In this document: positions 34,909-46,300 of the stretch, piece after piece
How the letters are laid out: each line of letters starts with the position of its first letter
Numbering within the stretch: position 1 is the stretch's first letter
Assembly: GCA_027596195.1 (NCBI GenBank)
Contig: JADGJG010000042.1
Location: 1 to 64,000, forward strand
Direction of reading: 5' to 3'
DNA length: 64,000 nucleotides
Source: Podochytrium sp. JEL0797
Taxonomy: Eukaryota; Chytridiomycota; Chytridiomycetes; Chytridiales; Chytriomycetaceae
Notes under the pieces: generated by a model
The model's input: the letters and a program-made list of their open reading frames with translations, nothing else
Told to the model about the DNA's origin: nothing
Database searches by the model: none
Program-made: the position numbers and the translations under genes

Positions 34909-35952
34909 ATGCCTCTCTTCACGCTGGGCAACGAATTCTCGGACACGGATTCTGGCCCATCTCTTACCACCACGCTTCCAACCGGCATCCTCCTCCGAAT
35001 TTTCACCATCCTCAGCAACGAGGCCAACATGATTCAGCACCTTCCCGTCACTGACGAACTCGTCACGCCAAGGTTATCACGCAAGCTGTGCGCAAACCTC
35101 TGGCTCATGCACTTGGACCACACCTCACGCACTATTGCGTCCAACAACGCATCCCTCTGGCAAGGATGCGACCGGGTGTGGACCGACTCCGGAGCTCTTC
35201 TCCTGTTTGCCGAGACGCTTTCTTCAGAATGCTTTGCACAAGTCAGAATGCTGTCGGTGGGAAGATGGCGATTCCGCGCCAACGAGTCCGCCATCGCCGC
35301 ACTGCTCGCCAAGTCCAAAAATCTCACCAAGCTTCAGATCGACTGCTCACTGTTTTCCGTGCAAAAACTCGTAAACGCGCTCCAATCACGTGCCTCACTC
35401 AATCTCCCCTCGTTGGAATACATCTCCTTGACCCGCACGGAGAACTCCACCTTTTCCGAGGCTAAGGCTCTGCAAGACCTGCTCGTGATCGCGTCGTCAG
35501 TACCGCACGCTGATATTTTAATTTTTCCGCTCCCTTGCACAGCTTGCACGTCCGAATTCGCCCTACTCGACACATCCAAAGAGAAATGCACGCACTGCAA
35601 GGCCACCCTTCCAAATTTTGGTCCCACGCGTATGACGGCCCAATCTGCGAACGTTCAATGCTCGGTGTGCCACAACTGGGAGGTCGATCGCTGGGAAGTG
35701 CTTGGTTCCACTTGCAGAAGCATGCGAAAGGGTTGTTTCAAGTGCGACAAGTCGCTGTCAAATGATTCCAAGAAGGATGTGACTTGTGACGGATTGGGCA
35801 GGGGCGTGTGTGATGAATGCCTTGGCTGGTGCCGGTTTCGATGGTGGTTGAAGAGCAATGATTCCACCGGAAGGGGGCGATGCGGAAAATGCCGACTGTG
35901 GAGTGGGCGGAAGAAGATGTGTGAAATTATTTGTTGGAACGTGCGTCGATAA
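34909..35952 (+). CDS. F-box protein with C-terminal zinc ribbons, locus 2
   Basis: Single exon of 347 residues. The F-box-like helix TLPTGILLRIFTIL begins near residue 24. MHLDHTSRTIASNNASLW follows, then a region with LLAKSKNLTKLQIDCSLFSV that is typical of the local family. The C-terminal 110 residues contain repeated cysteine pairs (CTACTSE, CTHCKA, CSVCHN, CFKCDK, CDECLG, CGKCRL), suggesting several zinc ribbons. One cysteine pair seen in locus 3 (CDGCGK) reads CDGLGR here, so one zinc site may be lost. ATG at 34909 aligns with locus 3. Confidence 0.85.
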   Translation: MPLFTLGNEFSDTDSGPSLTTTLPTGILLRIFTILSNEANMIQHLPVTDELVTPRLSRKLCANLWLMHLDHTSRTIASNNASLWQGCDRVWTDSGALLLFAETLSSECFAQVRMLSVGRWRFRANESAIAALLAKSKNLTKLQIDCSLFSVQKLVNALQSRASLNLPSLEYISLTRTENSTFSEAKALQDLLVIASSVPHADILIFPLPCTACTSEFALLDTSKEKCTHCKATLPNFGPTRMTAQSANVQCSVCHNWEVDRWEVLGSTCRSMRKGCFKCDKSLSNDSKKDVTCDGLGRGVCDECLGWCRFRWWLKSNDSTGRGRCGKCRLWSGRKKMCEIICWNVRR

Positions 35953-36585
35953 AAAACAATATAATCTGGTTGTGAGCGAGTCGGATATTTTGGGGTTTCG
36001 CATTTGACACAGGGATGGTGATGCCGGGTTTGTAACGGTTCTTTTCCATTCTCTGACTCTCCTTTCCTTTCTTCTTTCATTGACCCTATTTGGGATAGCG
36101 AAGGGTTGTTGTCGGAAACTGAGCAATGTGCGTCGTCTATTTTGCTGAATAATATACGTGTGTTTCTGTCTGCTTGGCCTTGTCCAGGTGCCTGCGCGTC
36201 CAAGCTCAAAACCAAAGCATTCCATGCATTCGCTATGCATTTTTTTTCTCGCTCACGTGGTTTTCACAGCTGACACTTCTGGGCCGATTTGGAATGCTGG
36301 GGTGCAATTCCTCTTTTTGACGTTGGGCGTGGATCTCTTCCGGTCTTCTCTTCTATTTCTCAATTAAAGCTTAAGAGTATCGAATTCATAGCTTGTAGAA
36401 TCCTCGGATAAGGCCTCCAATTGGGTTTCGCTTGGCGAAAAAGTTCAAATCGCGTCACACCCAAACCCAAGCCACAAAATGCTTTCTGTTCCTCGTCACG
36501 TGAACCCACACGTGTCCCAGAAATCCACAAGTGCCACCCCAATGGATATTTAACTGCAATCCACATTCTCGCTCCCTCCTACAAA
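35953..36585. other. Gene-free stretch
   Basis: I see no supported gene in these 633 bp; it precedes a secreted GH18 gene and should contain its promoter. Confidence 0.5.
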
Positions 36586-39011
36586 ATGCTCCTCCACCTC
36601 CTCTCCCTGGCCCTCGCCACCACCCCCGCGTTCTCTCTCGCCACCCCACCCGTGGGACCCAACTACGTGGGTGGATACGTCCTCTTTGGGGACCCCGCCA
36701 AGCTCGCGCTTCTCGCCCAGAATGCGGCCACGTTGCCCGTCAACCGCGTGTGGTTGTCTTTTGTGCGTCCCGACATGTACTACGTTCCTGGGTCGAACAG
36801 TCTTATTGGAGTTGGGTTGAATTACAACGAGACGCAGCAGGATCATGGGTTTGCGGAGATCAAGCAGTATGTGCAGCAGCTGCAGGCTGGTGGTGTTGAA
36901 GGTGAGCTTGCTGTTATTTTTGTTTTTCCCCAAGAGTCAAGCACTCAAATATTTTTATCAGTCTTTGCCTCCATGGGAGGATGGGACTACAACTGCTGGC
37001 CCTGGGCCTACGCCCTTAACTCCATCTTCAACTACGGTTCCTCCACTCCAACCTACCAATCCACGATCCAAAAGTACGGTGGCGGCAACATGGCCAATTG
37101 CAACGTTGCCAACCAGTTCTGTTACGCATGTGAACCCCCTTCGAATGGCAACACGTATGACTCGTTTTCGATCTTCCCCGAGCCGGCGAATAGTCCCACG
37201 TGGCAGCAGGCGCAGGCGTATGTGACGAGTGGAAGTAAGATGGGGCAGGCGCCGGTGTGGCATCCTGAATTGTTGGGTGGAGCGAGTTATCAGACACCTT
37301 CGAATGGAGTTGTGACTGTTCCAGGTATTTTTTTCCTGTCCTTTTGCGGATGTGTACTGACTTTTTTGTGCCAGGAAACAACACGTGGTCCGTCATGGGA
37401 CGCGACCCGTACCAGGACTTGGTCTACATGGCCAAAGACCTCGGCCTCGACGGTGTCGACATTGACGTGAGATATTTTTTCTCTCTATTTGGTTCCTCAC
37501 ACATGCTAATCACAATTCCTATTGTCAAAACAGTACGAGGAGTTCTGGCACGCTGATACTTTCAAGGTATTTCCCTTTTTTCCCCCTTTTTTTCATCTTT
37601 CTTTTTCTTATTTTCCTGATATTTTCCCCTTCAAAAAAAAGACAGACTCGTCGGCTCAAAAGAACTGTGGAAACGGATGCACCTTGTTCCAAACCGTCTA
37701 CAAATACTCCGCCATCCTCCAAGACGTGCGCATCAACATTCAAAACATTTACCCAACATTGAAGCTCTCCACGGCCGCTTCCGCCGCAGGCGCTTGGCCC
37801 GGAACCTGGTGGGGCGGAAACCTCAAGGGTCTCGTCCTCAACATGGTCCCCTCCTACCCCGACTTGGTCTCCTTCCTCGGTACGGGACCCAACGCGGGTG
37901 GATGGAACGTCATGTCCTACGACTTATCCAACTCTGCCATCAACTGCCCGACCCCGAGCACCTGCGCGCTTGACCAGCAAGTCGAATATTACATGGCGAC
38001 TTACGCGGCTGCTGGAATCCCCGCCAACCCCGGATACGAAATCGGAACCCCGGCGTACCCACCCGCCTCCACCGCCGCTTCCAACCAAATGCCCCTCTCA
38101 AACGCCCTCGCGGGGTTGATCCAGTCCAACACGCAGACATACTACCAAGCCGGATTCTTCTGGGAACTCTTCAAGCCGCAAGGCACGAACGCGGACGTGG
38201 ATGTGAGTGTGCTCGCTCAATCCCTCTGCAAGCAGATTCTCGGTGCCACAACGCCACGTTGTTCCGGCTCCATTCCCGTATTGGGCGATGCTCTTTTGCC
38301 AGGCAGTTCGACCACCGTAACTGTTACGGGCCCGACGGGACCCAAGCCACCTGGTCCTCCTACGTGTTACGCGCCTTTCAATGTGGCCACGCAGTACACG
38401 GCTGGAATGCAGTGTTCGTACCAAGGATACAACTACGTCGTGGCGTACTACGTAAATTTGGGGACTTTGCCAACGACGCCGAGTGCCGGGTGGACGCAGC
38501 AGGGGCTTTGTGTGTCTACGTCCGTGGCGACCTCGGCTGTGGTTAAGACTACGACGGCTGTTGTGAAGGTAAGCTTTGAAGATGTTTTTGTGGTTCAGAG
38601 GGATGTGTCTGAAAATTGAACGAAAACTCTTCACAATTTCATAGACTACCACGGCTGTTGTTCCACCCACGACCAGCACCCCTGCTGTGACCTCTGCTCC
38701 TGCTACTACTACTGTTGTCCAGACCACTGCCAAGGTGAATTCCCGCCCTTTCTTCCATTCTATCAAAAGCTTTCGTCTGACTTTTCATCTTTTTTCTAAA
38801 GACCACTACCGCCGTTGTTGTCAAGACTAGTACCACCGCTGTTGTGAAGACTACTACTGCTGTCAAGCCCACTACCACCGCTGCGGCGGGAGGAGCCATC
38901 ACTGGAACCGCGTGTTCCACCAATGGCGGAACTCAATGCGTGGCCAATGTGTTGTACCAGTGTGCGTACTACACTTCGACTTTGACGTGGGGAGTTTGGA
39001 CTACTTGCTAA
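36586..39011 (+). CDS. Secreted GH18-family chitinase-like protein with CBM5/12-like and C-terminal cysteine modules
   Basis: Seven exons (36586-36901, 36962-37324, 37375-37466, 37534-37566, 37642-38568, 38645-38734, 38802-39011) encode 676 residues. A signal peptide (LLHLLSLALATTPAFSLA) is followed by a catalytic domain with FASMGGWDYN and GLDGVDIDYEEFW, the GH18 signature; this signature is rebuilt only across the intron at 37467-37533. After the barrel comes a module with FNVATQYTAGMQCSYQGYNY, like chitin-binding CBM5/12, then threonine/valine-rich linkers and a short cysteine module (CSTNGGTQC). Predicted extracellular chitin-active enzyme. It is not closely similar to the GH18 gene at 28601. 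Confidence 0.87.
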
Positions 39012-39280
39012 GCGCTGGAGTTGGTTGTTTTTCGGTCTATGAATTTTTTTTCTGTTGCGTTGGATATCGGCCTGTGGAGGGAGGGCTGAAAGCTGTGAGA
39101 GCTTTTTTTTTGAGTTTTGAGAAGGAAGGTTTTTTGTCATTTAGAAATATAAATAAAAGTAGTCTTGTTTTTAGATGTTTTTTTAAAGTTTTTTAATGGT
39201 GCAGGAGATGCCGGAAGAAATCGAGAGCTCAAATTTTTTATTATTTCATAGAAGAAGGTAATTCTCGAGGTTTCAAAAAG

Positions 39281-40221
39281 CTAAAGAGAAGGCTGCATGA
39301 CCGGAATCGCGCACTCAATGCCCAAATAATTCAAATGCTGCGGCAGCGACCACAACAACACACTGTTTTGACAATTCGTATCCTCCCGCTGGTTCGGGAC
39401 TTCATCACACGTCACGAGTTGGTTCATTTCGTTGATCCAGTATTCGTTTTCGACGTGTTGAAAGTCGAGGGCTTGCGGGGGCTATTTGGGAAAGTGAGTT
39501 GGACGCGTTTTTCAGGATTAACCAAGCTTACCAGGTGTGGGATAATGTCAGTGTAGTGAACCACACGCGCCAAGAGCTTAAATCCCGCATTGTTCACATA
39601 GTTTGCGAATGCCTTGTTCCCCGTTCTCGGTTGACCCATTGTCACAATCTTGACCTTCTCTGCTGAAATCAAACCCCTCTCCAACCAATCCACCGCAGCC
39701 AACATCACCACCGCGCCGCCAAGCGAGTGTCCTGCGAATCGAATCTCATAATTGGGAAAAGCAGCGAGATAATCGAGGAACGTTTTCTCGAATCCCATAC
39801 GTTTGAGGTCCTTCCAAACGTCCCAGAATCCTTGGTGCACTTTCATGGTTGGACGTAAAGGTGAAATCAGGGTTTGAAGCGCTTCAGCGTCTTGCAAACA
39901 ACTAGCAACGGTGGCAGACCCGCGGACGGTGACAATGATTTCCTTGTTGGCGTGGTGAAGTGCGAGGAAGCCTTGGTTTGCGTTGTGGGGCGTTGTGATG
40001 AAGGTTTGGTTTGTTGTGGATGAGATGGTTGGGTCGTGGCAGTAAGCGCAGGACCAGGTTGTGATGCTCGTGTTGTCTTGGTAGGCGATGGCGGCGAGGC
40101 GCGCGTATTCGGTGAAGAGGGAGACCGTCGGAGAGGGGACGAGGGTGTAGTTTGCAGAAAGGAGAAGAGTGGCGGGTACGAGGCGGGCAATGAAAAGGAG
40201 GACAATAAGAGGTGCGATCAT
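39281..40221 (-). CDS. Secreted class 3 lipase
   Basis: Two exons (40221-39532, 39481-39281) encode 296 residues. A hydrophobic N-terminus (MIAPLIVLLFIARLVPATLL) acts as a signal peptide. The alpha/beta-hydrolase core shows IIVTVRGSATVASCLQD (oxyanion region), VHQGFWDVW, and the nucleophile elbow GHSLGGAVVMLAAV; the catalytic aspartate is likely in ARVVHYTDIIPHL, and the histidine in exon 2. This is the fungal lipase class 3 pattern, acting on acylglycerols or related esters outside the cell. The ATG at 40221 is used; the codon upstream is not ATG. Confidence 0.9.
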
Positions 40222-40588
40222 CAATTGGAGATTTTTGATTGTGGGCTGTGGCGCGTGCGACTTTTGATATGCTCGTTTTCGAGTTCGACTCCAAAGTGGA
40301 TCATCCTTTGTTCACTAATAAGCAGAACAAACGCGTCGGGAGCTGAACCTGAAGAGTCGTTTCATAATCAATATTCAAACAATGAATGGAAAATTACCCC
40401 TTCTATGGTGAACGTGAGAGATTACAAATCTAAGTGAACAAATCTAAGTGAGTTTTGTTAAAATCCTCTCACACCATCTCAAGCTCTGCTCATATCAGAT
40501 GGAATTATTGCGATTACATAACCAAGCTTCAGGGCATTTGCTCGAATTTTTGCAATTATCTCGTTCAAACTCGCAGAGATAATACGCG
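40222..40588. other. Gene-free stretch between lipase and GNAT starts
   Basis: A 367-bp divergent intergenic region; nothing recognised beyond presumed promoters. Confidence 0.5.
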
Positions 40589-41179
40589 ATGACACATCCA
40601 TCGGACATCACATTCCGCCGCGCCCAACCCATCGACACATCCTCCGCCACACTCCTCATCAACCGCAGCTGGATCGCAAGCTACGCTGACACTTTAATCA
40701 TGCCGCTCGAGTTTGTTTTGACAGCCAACGCCAAACGACTTGAATCGATGAATGAAGCGTTTGCGGAGGATAGAAGCCCTGCGGAGAGCTTATATTGTGT
40801 TGCAGTAGATGTGGCGGGGTGTGTGGTTGCTGTGTGTGAGTTTGGGGTTGCCGAGAGCTCCGGTGATATCGCGGACACTGAATTGGAGATTTTGACGATT
40901 CACGTGGATTCAGGGTGGCATGGGAAAGGGGTTGCAATGGGTGTTGTGTATGAGGCAGTGAGAGTGTGGAGGGAGTGTCATGCCGATGTGGACTTTTTAG
41001 GCACGCGTGTGGTGGTGCGGGCATTTGTCAAGAATGACCGGGCACGAGCGTTTTATGCAAAGATGGGAGCGGAGTGGAGAGAAGATTTTTGGACGAGTGA
41101 TTATGGGAGGGAGAGGGAACCGGCGGTTGTGTTGGAATGGAAATCGGTGGATGTGATGATGAAGCGGTTTCGGGGTTGA
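40589..41179 (+). CDS. GNAT-family N-acetyltransferase
   Basis: Single exon of 196 residues. The acetyl-CoA binding region is LEILTIHVDSGWHGKGVAMG, where HGKGVA corresponds to the Q/RxxGxG/A loop, followed by VVRAFVKNDRARAFYAKMGAE, the typical helix and beta-strand near the C-terminus. The N-terminus ITFRRAQPIDTSSA is the usual GNAT beginning. Substrate unknown. Downstream, convergent, is the GH19 chitinase. Confidence 0.88.
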   Translation: MTHPSDITFRRAQPIDTSSATLLINRSWIASYADTLIMPLEFVLTANAKRLESMNEAFAEDRSPAESLYCVAVDVAGCVVAVCEFGVAESSGDIADTELEILTIHVDSGWHGKGVAMGVVYEAVRVWRECHADVDFLGTRVVVRAFVKNDRARAFYAKMGAEWREDFWTSDYGREREPAVVLEWKSVDVMMKRFRG

Positions 41180-41292
41180 TCATTTTGACACTCGGATAAA
41201 CATATAGGAGATAACTGTTTATTTTACTAACTGGGTTAATCGCGTCTGAAATTCGAATACGTCGGGACACACACAACCCAATCCTAGAAAAA

Positions 41293-43472
41293 TCAACAAT
41301 ATGCAGCATCATTCGAATACCCAACAAATTGCTTCTCAAAGCACTGAATATGCTGCGCGCGTTGATCCGCGATCCCATTTCCACCCTCGCTGGGACACTC
41401 GACGGGCCCATTGATTGCAGACACCGAGTTTCCAAGAGTGTATCCATCCCTCTGCAAACGGGGTTGTACGGTACTCGTCCAATACCATTGCACAGACTGC
41501 CAGTTGACAGTAGGATTGTTCATGACGAGGTCGGGATTCCAAACCACTTCAGGGTTTCCAATGGCATCGGCAAACGATTGGTAGTTTGATTTCCACGAGA
41601 GCTGAATATAGCCGCGACCGTGGTACCAGCCGTAGGGACAGTTGTCCGTGACAGTGTTGACGCCTTTGCACTTGATTTCCTCGACGAAATGGTACGAGCC
41701 GGATTCGTGGGCTGTGTTTCCGACGAGAAGCGCGAGTTCTTTCAGGCCGCCTGGGAGTGGGGAGGAGAATCCTGAAGTCAACTCATTGTAGAGAGTGGGC
41801 CGAGAAATTCCGAGACACGTGGAGATTGCGGAGTTGAAGGACGATTCCGAGATGAGGCTGCTGATTGAATCTGACCAAAAAAAAACGCGTAATTTTAGTA
41901 CGACGTTTTGGCACATGAGGTATACAGCGCTTTTTACCTTCCCTCGGGCGACAAGTATTCTTGCCCGCAGCAACGTCCTCAGCCGCCATGCAACACACAA
42001 ACCCGCTACCCGAACAATTGTCAATATTCGCGCGGCACGTGGCATAGTTGGCAATCACGTTCGGTTTGCAATCGCTTCCAGGAGCGCCCGAACGACAGGT
42101 TGTCTTTCCAGTATCCCCTTTCCCCTCGCAACACACAAACGCTTTGTCTGAGCATGTGTCGACGCCGTTGCGACATGCGGACCAGTTGGAAATGGTGGCG
42201 GCGGGTGCGGGGGTTGTGGATGTGGAAGTTGAGACGGGTTTTGTGGTGGTCGAAGTGGTTGGTTTCACGACAGGTGAGGACACGGATTGCGATACAGATG
42301 TGGTAGAGATCGTGGTCTTGGTTGATACACTCGACACAACCGGAGCAACAGAAGTGGTCGACGAAGGCTTGGAAGAAACCGGCACAGTCGACGAGGAAAC
42401 TGATGATTTGGTTGGCAAACTCGGTATAACAGGCGTAACCAAAGATGTCGAAGAAGACTTGGAAGAAACTGGCACAGACGAGGAAGGAAGAATTGATTTG
42501 GTAGAAACACTCGAAACAGAAGTCGAAGCAGTGGAGGACGCGGACGCGACATGGCAATCATCTGATTCCATTTCCCAAAATCAGCAACCATCCTAGCCTT
42601 GATAGAAAAAGAAACTTGCAACCCACTTCCTGGCCCACTCAAGCGACAAGTCGCCTTTCCCATCGCAAAGTCTGCGTTCGCCACGCAACACGCGTACCCG
42701 GTTTGGCAAGAGTCCACACCGAGTCGACACGTGGCCCAGTTCGCGACAGTCGTGGCCGCGGGAGCCGCAGCGCTGGTGGTTGTGGTTGGCTTGGCTGAAA
42801 TGTGGTTTTCTGCGTCAGTTTCTCGAAAGTTCAATCAATCAGCTCACCCAAAGAAGACGTCGTCGCGGGTTTGCTGGTAGCAGACGCGACGGAGGAAGAA
42901 CTGACTGTTGGATTGAAAAGAAGTTGAGAAAATAAAAAGAAAATACCAAATTCCTTCTCACCTGATTTCGAGCTTGAAGAAACAGTCGGCGAGTTCACGC
43001 TCGCAGAGGAAGTCACTGTCAACAAAAATTTGTAATCGCGATCAGCCGTGCTTTGAATTTTTAGGATTTGATGACCCACCGCTTGGCTTTGGAGATGAGA
43101 TCGGCAAAGCAGATGAGGTCGTGGTCGCATAACCTATCATTCAACCCCGTTAATACGGAACATGCAATCAAAGAAGGAATGCAACTTACTTTTGAGCATA
43201 GAAATGATGGAGTCCGCACTCAACCCCATGTGAAGAAGGTTCTTCAACTGAGCATCCACGCTCTCCACAATCGATGTTGAGTTGCACGGGGCGTTTACAA
43301 GAATACCCTGCGTGTTCATGACTTGACAAACGAGGTTGCTGTTGCTCTGTTGGTGATGGTCAGTAGAGAACACGGTCCATGCAATCGAAGGAAAGTTCCT
43401 GCTCACCTGCGCTGTAGTAGAACCAATGAGGAGACCCGCAATCAGCGTGCTGATCACCGATGAGGTCCTCAT
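41293..43472 (-). CDS. Modular secreted GH19 chitinase
   Basis: Eight exons (43472-43407, 43346-43190, 43133-43080, 43015-42962, 42904-42848, 42794-42627, 42561-41938, 41870-41293) encode 585 residues. The signal peptide, the two-cysteine N-terminal domain, linkers and the three cysteine-rich modules are paralogous to the GH18 gene at 28601-31283, and the first five exons have identical lengths. The last exon, however, encodes a GH19 lysozyme-like catalytic domain: LVGNTAHESGSYHFVEE (with the catalytic glutamate), YGWYHGRGYIQLSW and WQSVQWYW. GH19 enzymes cut chitin by inversion. GH19 is rare in fungi. Confidence 0.9.
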
Positions 43473-44038
43473 GTTTCCAGCTTGGTGACTGGTGGACTTG
43501 AGAGATACTTTTTTGAACTCGGGCTTGCCGTTTGCCCTCGTTTGCCCAGTCGCGGTTCCAGGCGTGCTGGGTTCCCAAGTTCAACTTCCACGACGGGACC
43601 GTACATTCTCTTTATCGAAAGAGTAATAAATAAAGTAAAAAAAGTAGTTGAACAGAACTGAAGTGGTTTTTAAAAAAAGGGTGGGGGAGACGCGGTTTTT
43701 CGATTGAAACAATAGAATTCTGCAGCGACAGAAAGAAATCGTGCACCAACCTCTTCCAGTGAGTACATCCACGACACCGTTGTCACTGCTTCTTGATATT
43801 TGGAGACAATGCAGGTCGAGATAGGAGAGCGAAACCCTCATGATCAATGAAGAAGACGATGGCGCCTTCGGCACAGGGAGCTTAGAAGTGGAAGAGCCGG
43901 TTCGACAAGTTGGATTTACGGGCTAGACTGATGAAGAGAGGATCGCGCACGTGCTTCCACAAATTGGTCTGCCCGGCGAGTATAAATCGAATCCCAAATT
44001 CCCTGGGCGCCCAAATATTTTCGCCGCATCTCGACCCA
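43473..44038. other. Gene-free stretch between the GH19 and F-box locus 3 starts
   Basis: A 566-bp divergent intergenic region. The part near the chitinase is similar to the region upstream of the GH18 gene near 31284-31380 (TGGACTTGAGAGAT and CCCAGTCGCGGTTCCAG), so the duplicated segment includes the promoter. Confidence 0.65.
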
Positions 44039-45082
44039 ATGACTCTCTTCACGCTGGGCAACGACCTCCCAGACCCGGATTCTTTGTCCCTTACCACCCC
44101 GCTCCCCTCAGTGATCCTCCTCCGAATCTTCACAATCGTCAGCAACGAAGCCGACCCGATGTGGCTCTATACCAGCACTCACAAACTCGTTACGCCAAGG
44201 TTATCGCGCAAGCTGTGCGCAAACCTTTGGCTCATGCACTTGGACCACACGTCGCGCAACATTGTGTCCAACAACGCCTCCCTCTGGCAAGGATGCGACG
44301 AGGTGTGGACCAACGCCAGCGCTCTTCTTTTGCTCGCCGAAACGCTTTCTCCAGAGTGCTTTGATCAGGTCCTTATCCTGTCGGTGGGAAGATGGCGATT
44401 CCGCGCCAACGAGTCCGCCATTGCCGCACTGCTGACCAAGTCCAAAAATCTCACCAGGCTTCAAATCGACTGTTCGCTGTTTTCCGTGCAAAAACTGGGG
44501 GACGCTCTAAAATCATGTGGTCCACTCAATCTCCCCTCCATGGAATACATCTCCTTGACCCATACCGAGCATTCCACTTTCCCCGAGGTGAAGGAACTGC
44601 AGAACCTCCTGGTGGTCGCGTCTTCAATACCGCACTCTCATATTTTGCTTTTCCCGCTCCCTTGCACAACCTGCACGTCCGAATTCGCCCTGCTGGACAT
44701 GTCCAAGGGGAAATGCACGCACTGCAAGTCCGCGCTTCCGAATCTCGGTCCCGCGCGTATGACTGCCCAATCCGTTAGCATCCAATGCGTCGAATGCGGT
44801 AACTTGGAGAACAAGCGCTGGGAAGTGATCGGTTCCAATTGCAGCAGCACGCGAACGGGCTGTTTCAAGTGCGGCAAGTTGCTGTCGAATGATGCCAAGG
44901 AGGATGTAACATGTGACGGATGTGGCAAGGGTGTGTGTGATGAATGTGCTGGCTGGTACAGGTTTCGGTGGTGGTTGAAGCGCAACGATTCCACCGGAAA
45001 GGGGCAATGCGGAAAATGTCGAATGAGGAGTGGGTGGAAGAAGATGTGTGAAATATTTTGCTTGAATGAACCTCTTATATAA
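44039..45082 (+). CDS. F-box protein with C-terminal zinc ribbons, locus 3
   Basis: Single exon of 347 residues, the same length as locus 2 and very similar throughout. The F-box-like helix is TPLPSVILLRIFTIV, the family signature MHLDHTSRNIVSNNASLW, and the zinc-ribbon tail has all cysteine pairs intact (CTTCTSE, CTHCKS, CVECGN, CFKCGK, CDGCGK, CDECAG, CGKCRM). It is the best reference for the family. Probable SCF adaptor; the tail may bind a substrate. Confidence 0.86.
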   Translation: MTLFTLGNDLPDPDSLSLTTPLPSVILLRIFTIVSNEADPMWLYTSTHKLVTPRLSRKLCANLWLMHLDHTSRNIVSNNASLWQGCDEVWTNASALLLLAETLSPECFDQVLILSVGRWRFRANESAIAALLTKSKNLTRLQIDCSLFSVQKLGDALKSCGPLNLPSMEYISLTHTEHSTFPEVKELQNLLVVASSIPHSHILLFPLPCTTCTSEFALLDMSKGKCTHCKSALPNLGPARMTAQSVSIQCVECGNLENKRWEVIGSNCSSTRTGCFKCGKLLSNDAKEDVTCDGCGKGVCDECAGWYRFRWWLKRNDSTGKGQCGKCRMRSGWKKMCEIFCLNEPLI

Positions 45083-45125
45083 TCAAGTTTAAAGTAAGAG
45101 TTGAAGATAAAAGGAATGGCATTAT

Positions 45126-45540
45126 CTACGAGCGGAATGGCACCGATGAGGCGGGCATCGTCGAGGAAGTGAGCAACAAGATTTGACATGTGACAGCGCC
45201 GTGGGGATAATTTTCGGTGCGCGGAGTTGGATATGCCAGAAGAGTTGATTTTTGTGAAACACAGTGCTGCAGGTTAAGGCGCTCGGATTTGCTGCCGGCA
45301 GACTGTTTTTTTGAGATCAGCCAAATGGCAATGGCGAACGACTCAACGACTTGGCCGAGATGATTTGGAAAAACTCTTTCGACACGCGTCGTAGCACGAG
45401 GACTTGCTTTGTGGGGATCTTGACAAGGATGAATGTCTTGATCTCGGGTGGGATGTGTGGGATCATTGACGACACGGTGAGGTGTGCGATTCGAAGATTG
45501 CGGCGTGGGGCGGTCGAGAGCGCTGTCATGCAGTTTCAGT
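45126..45540 (-). pseudogene. Truncated copy of the F-box/LRR gene
   Basis: On the minus strand 45529-45320 encodes IPPEIKTFILVKI and KQVLVLRRVSKEFFQIISAK, matching residues 22-60 of the gene at 53787. After that the frame breaks and later pieces (LNLQHCV, SSVPFRS) match other frames of the same gene. No leucine-rich repeats remain. Relic of a duplicated F-box/LRR locus. Confidence 0.75.
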
Positions 45541-45706
45541 GACAAACAAATTTTCTTGACCCGCGTTGATTTTAAACAAACCCACTGAGCCTTCCTTTCA
45601 ACAAAAACTAATTTTATTATGGAAACACTTTCTAATCCCTTCACCCCCAAATTTTGTTTATTTCAAAACCGCGAGCCACCTAGTTTCTCGACACCTTTTT
45701 AACATT

Positions 45707-45960
45707 TCACCCGCGAATCGAATCATCCCCATCTTCATACGAATTTGACTTGTGTTTGGGGTACAAGTCGGAAATCGGGTGGTGCTTTGCCCTAGTATGA
45801 GAAACGCGAACCAAAAAGTAAACTCCCCAACTCACCAGTCATCTACTTTCGTCACATGAATCCAATCCGCCACCCTCGGACGACTCGCCAACAACGTCTC
45901 CATCGCGTCCCTCCCAAAGAAAGGCGGAGGCTTCTCATTCAACTTTGGATCCTTCCGGCA
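45707..45960 (-). pseudogene. Relic of the 3' end of DUS3, intron included
   Basis: The minus strand encodes KLNEKPPPFFGRDAMETLLA and [10 protein letters not shown], matching the end of DUS3 exon 3 at about 50600-50690, then an intron-like stretch, then GKAPPDF followed by a one-base insertion that shifts the frame before the final stop region. Because the intron is kept, the copy arose from DNA, not from a processed transcript. Confidence 0.8.
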
Positions 45961-45975
45961 CATACCTGTGCGTGA

Positions 45976-46300
45976 AGGACATCCAGTCGAGGAGGTATCG
46001 ACGAGTTAAGTGCAAGGCTTTTTGTTATCAGGTTCCCCCGACTTGCATTCCGTAGCGGAGGCAGAAGATGTCCCACATGCGTTCTTGCACGGCTTAAGAT
46101 GGAGGTGGCCCCACGAACCCCAAGCGCCCCCAGCCATGTATTCTCCCGGCGTCGACGCAGAGGAGGAGCTTTTTTGAGGGTGATTATTGTAAAACATTTC
46201 GCTCCGATCCCAGCATTTCCCACCTCAATAGACTCAATGAAATAAGAATATATTAAAAATGAGAACCAGAGAACGAGCAAAAGCCAGAGCCCATGACCCA
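45976..46300. other. Gene-free stretch
   Basis: These 325 bp contain open frames on the minus strand (for example 46197-46006, serine- and glycine-rich, with several cysteines), but no family resemblance or conserved partner. No gene is called. Confidence 0.4.
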
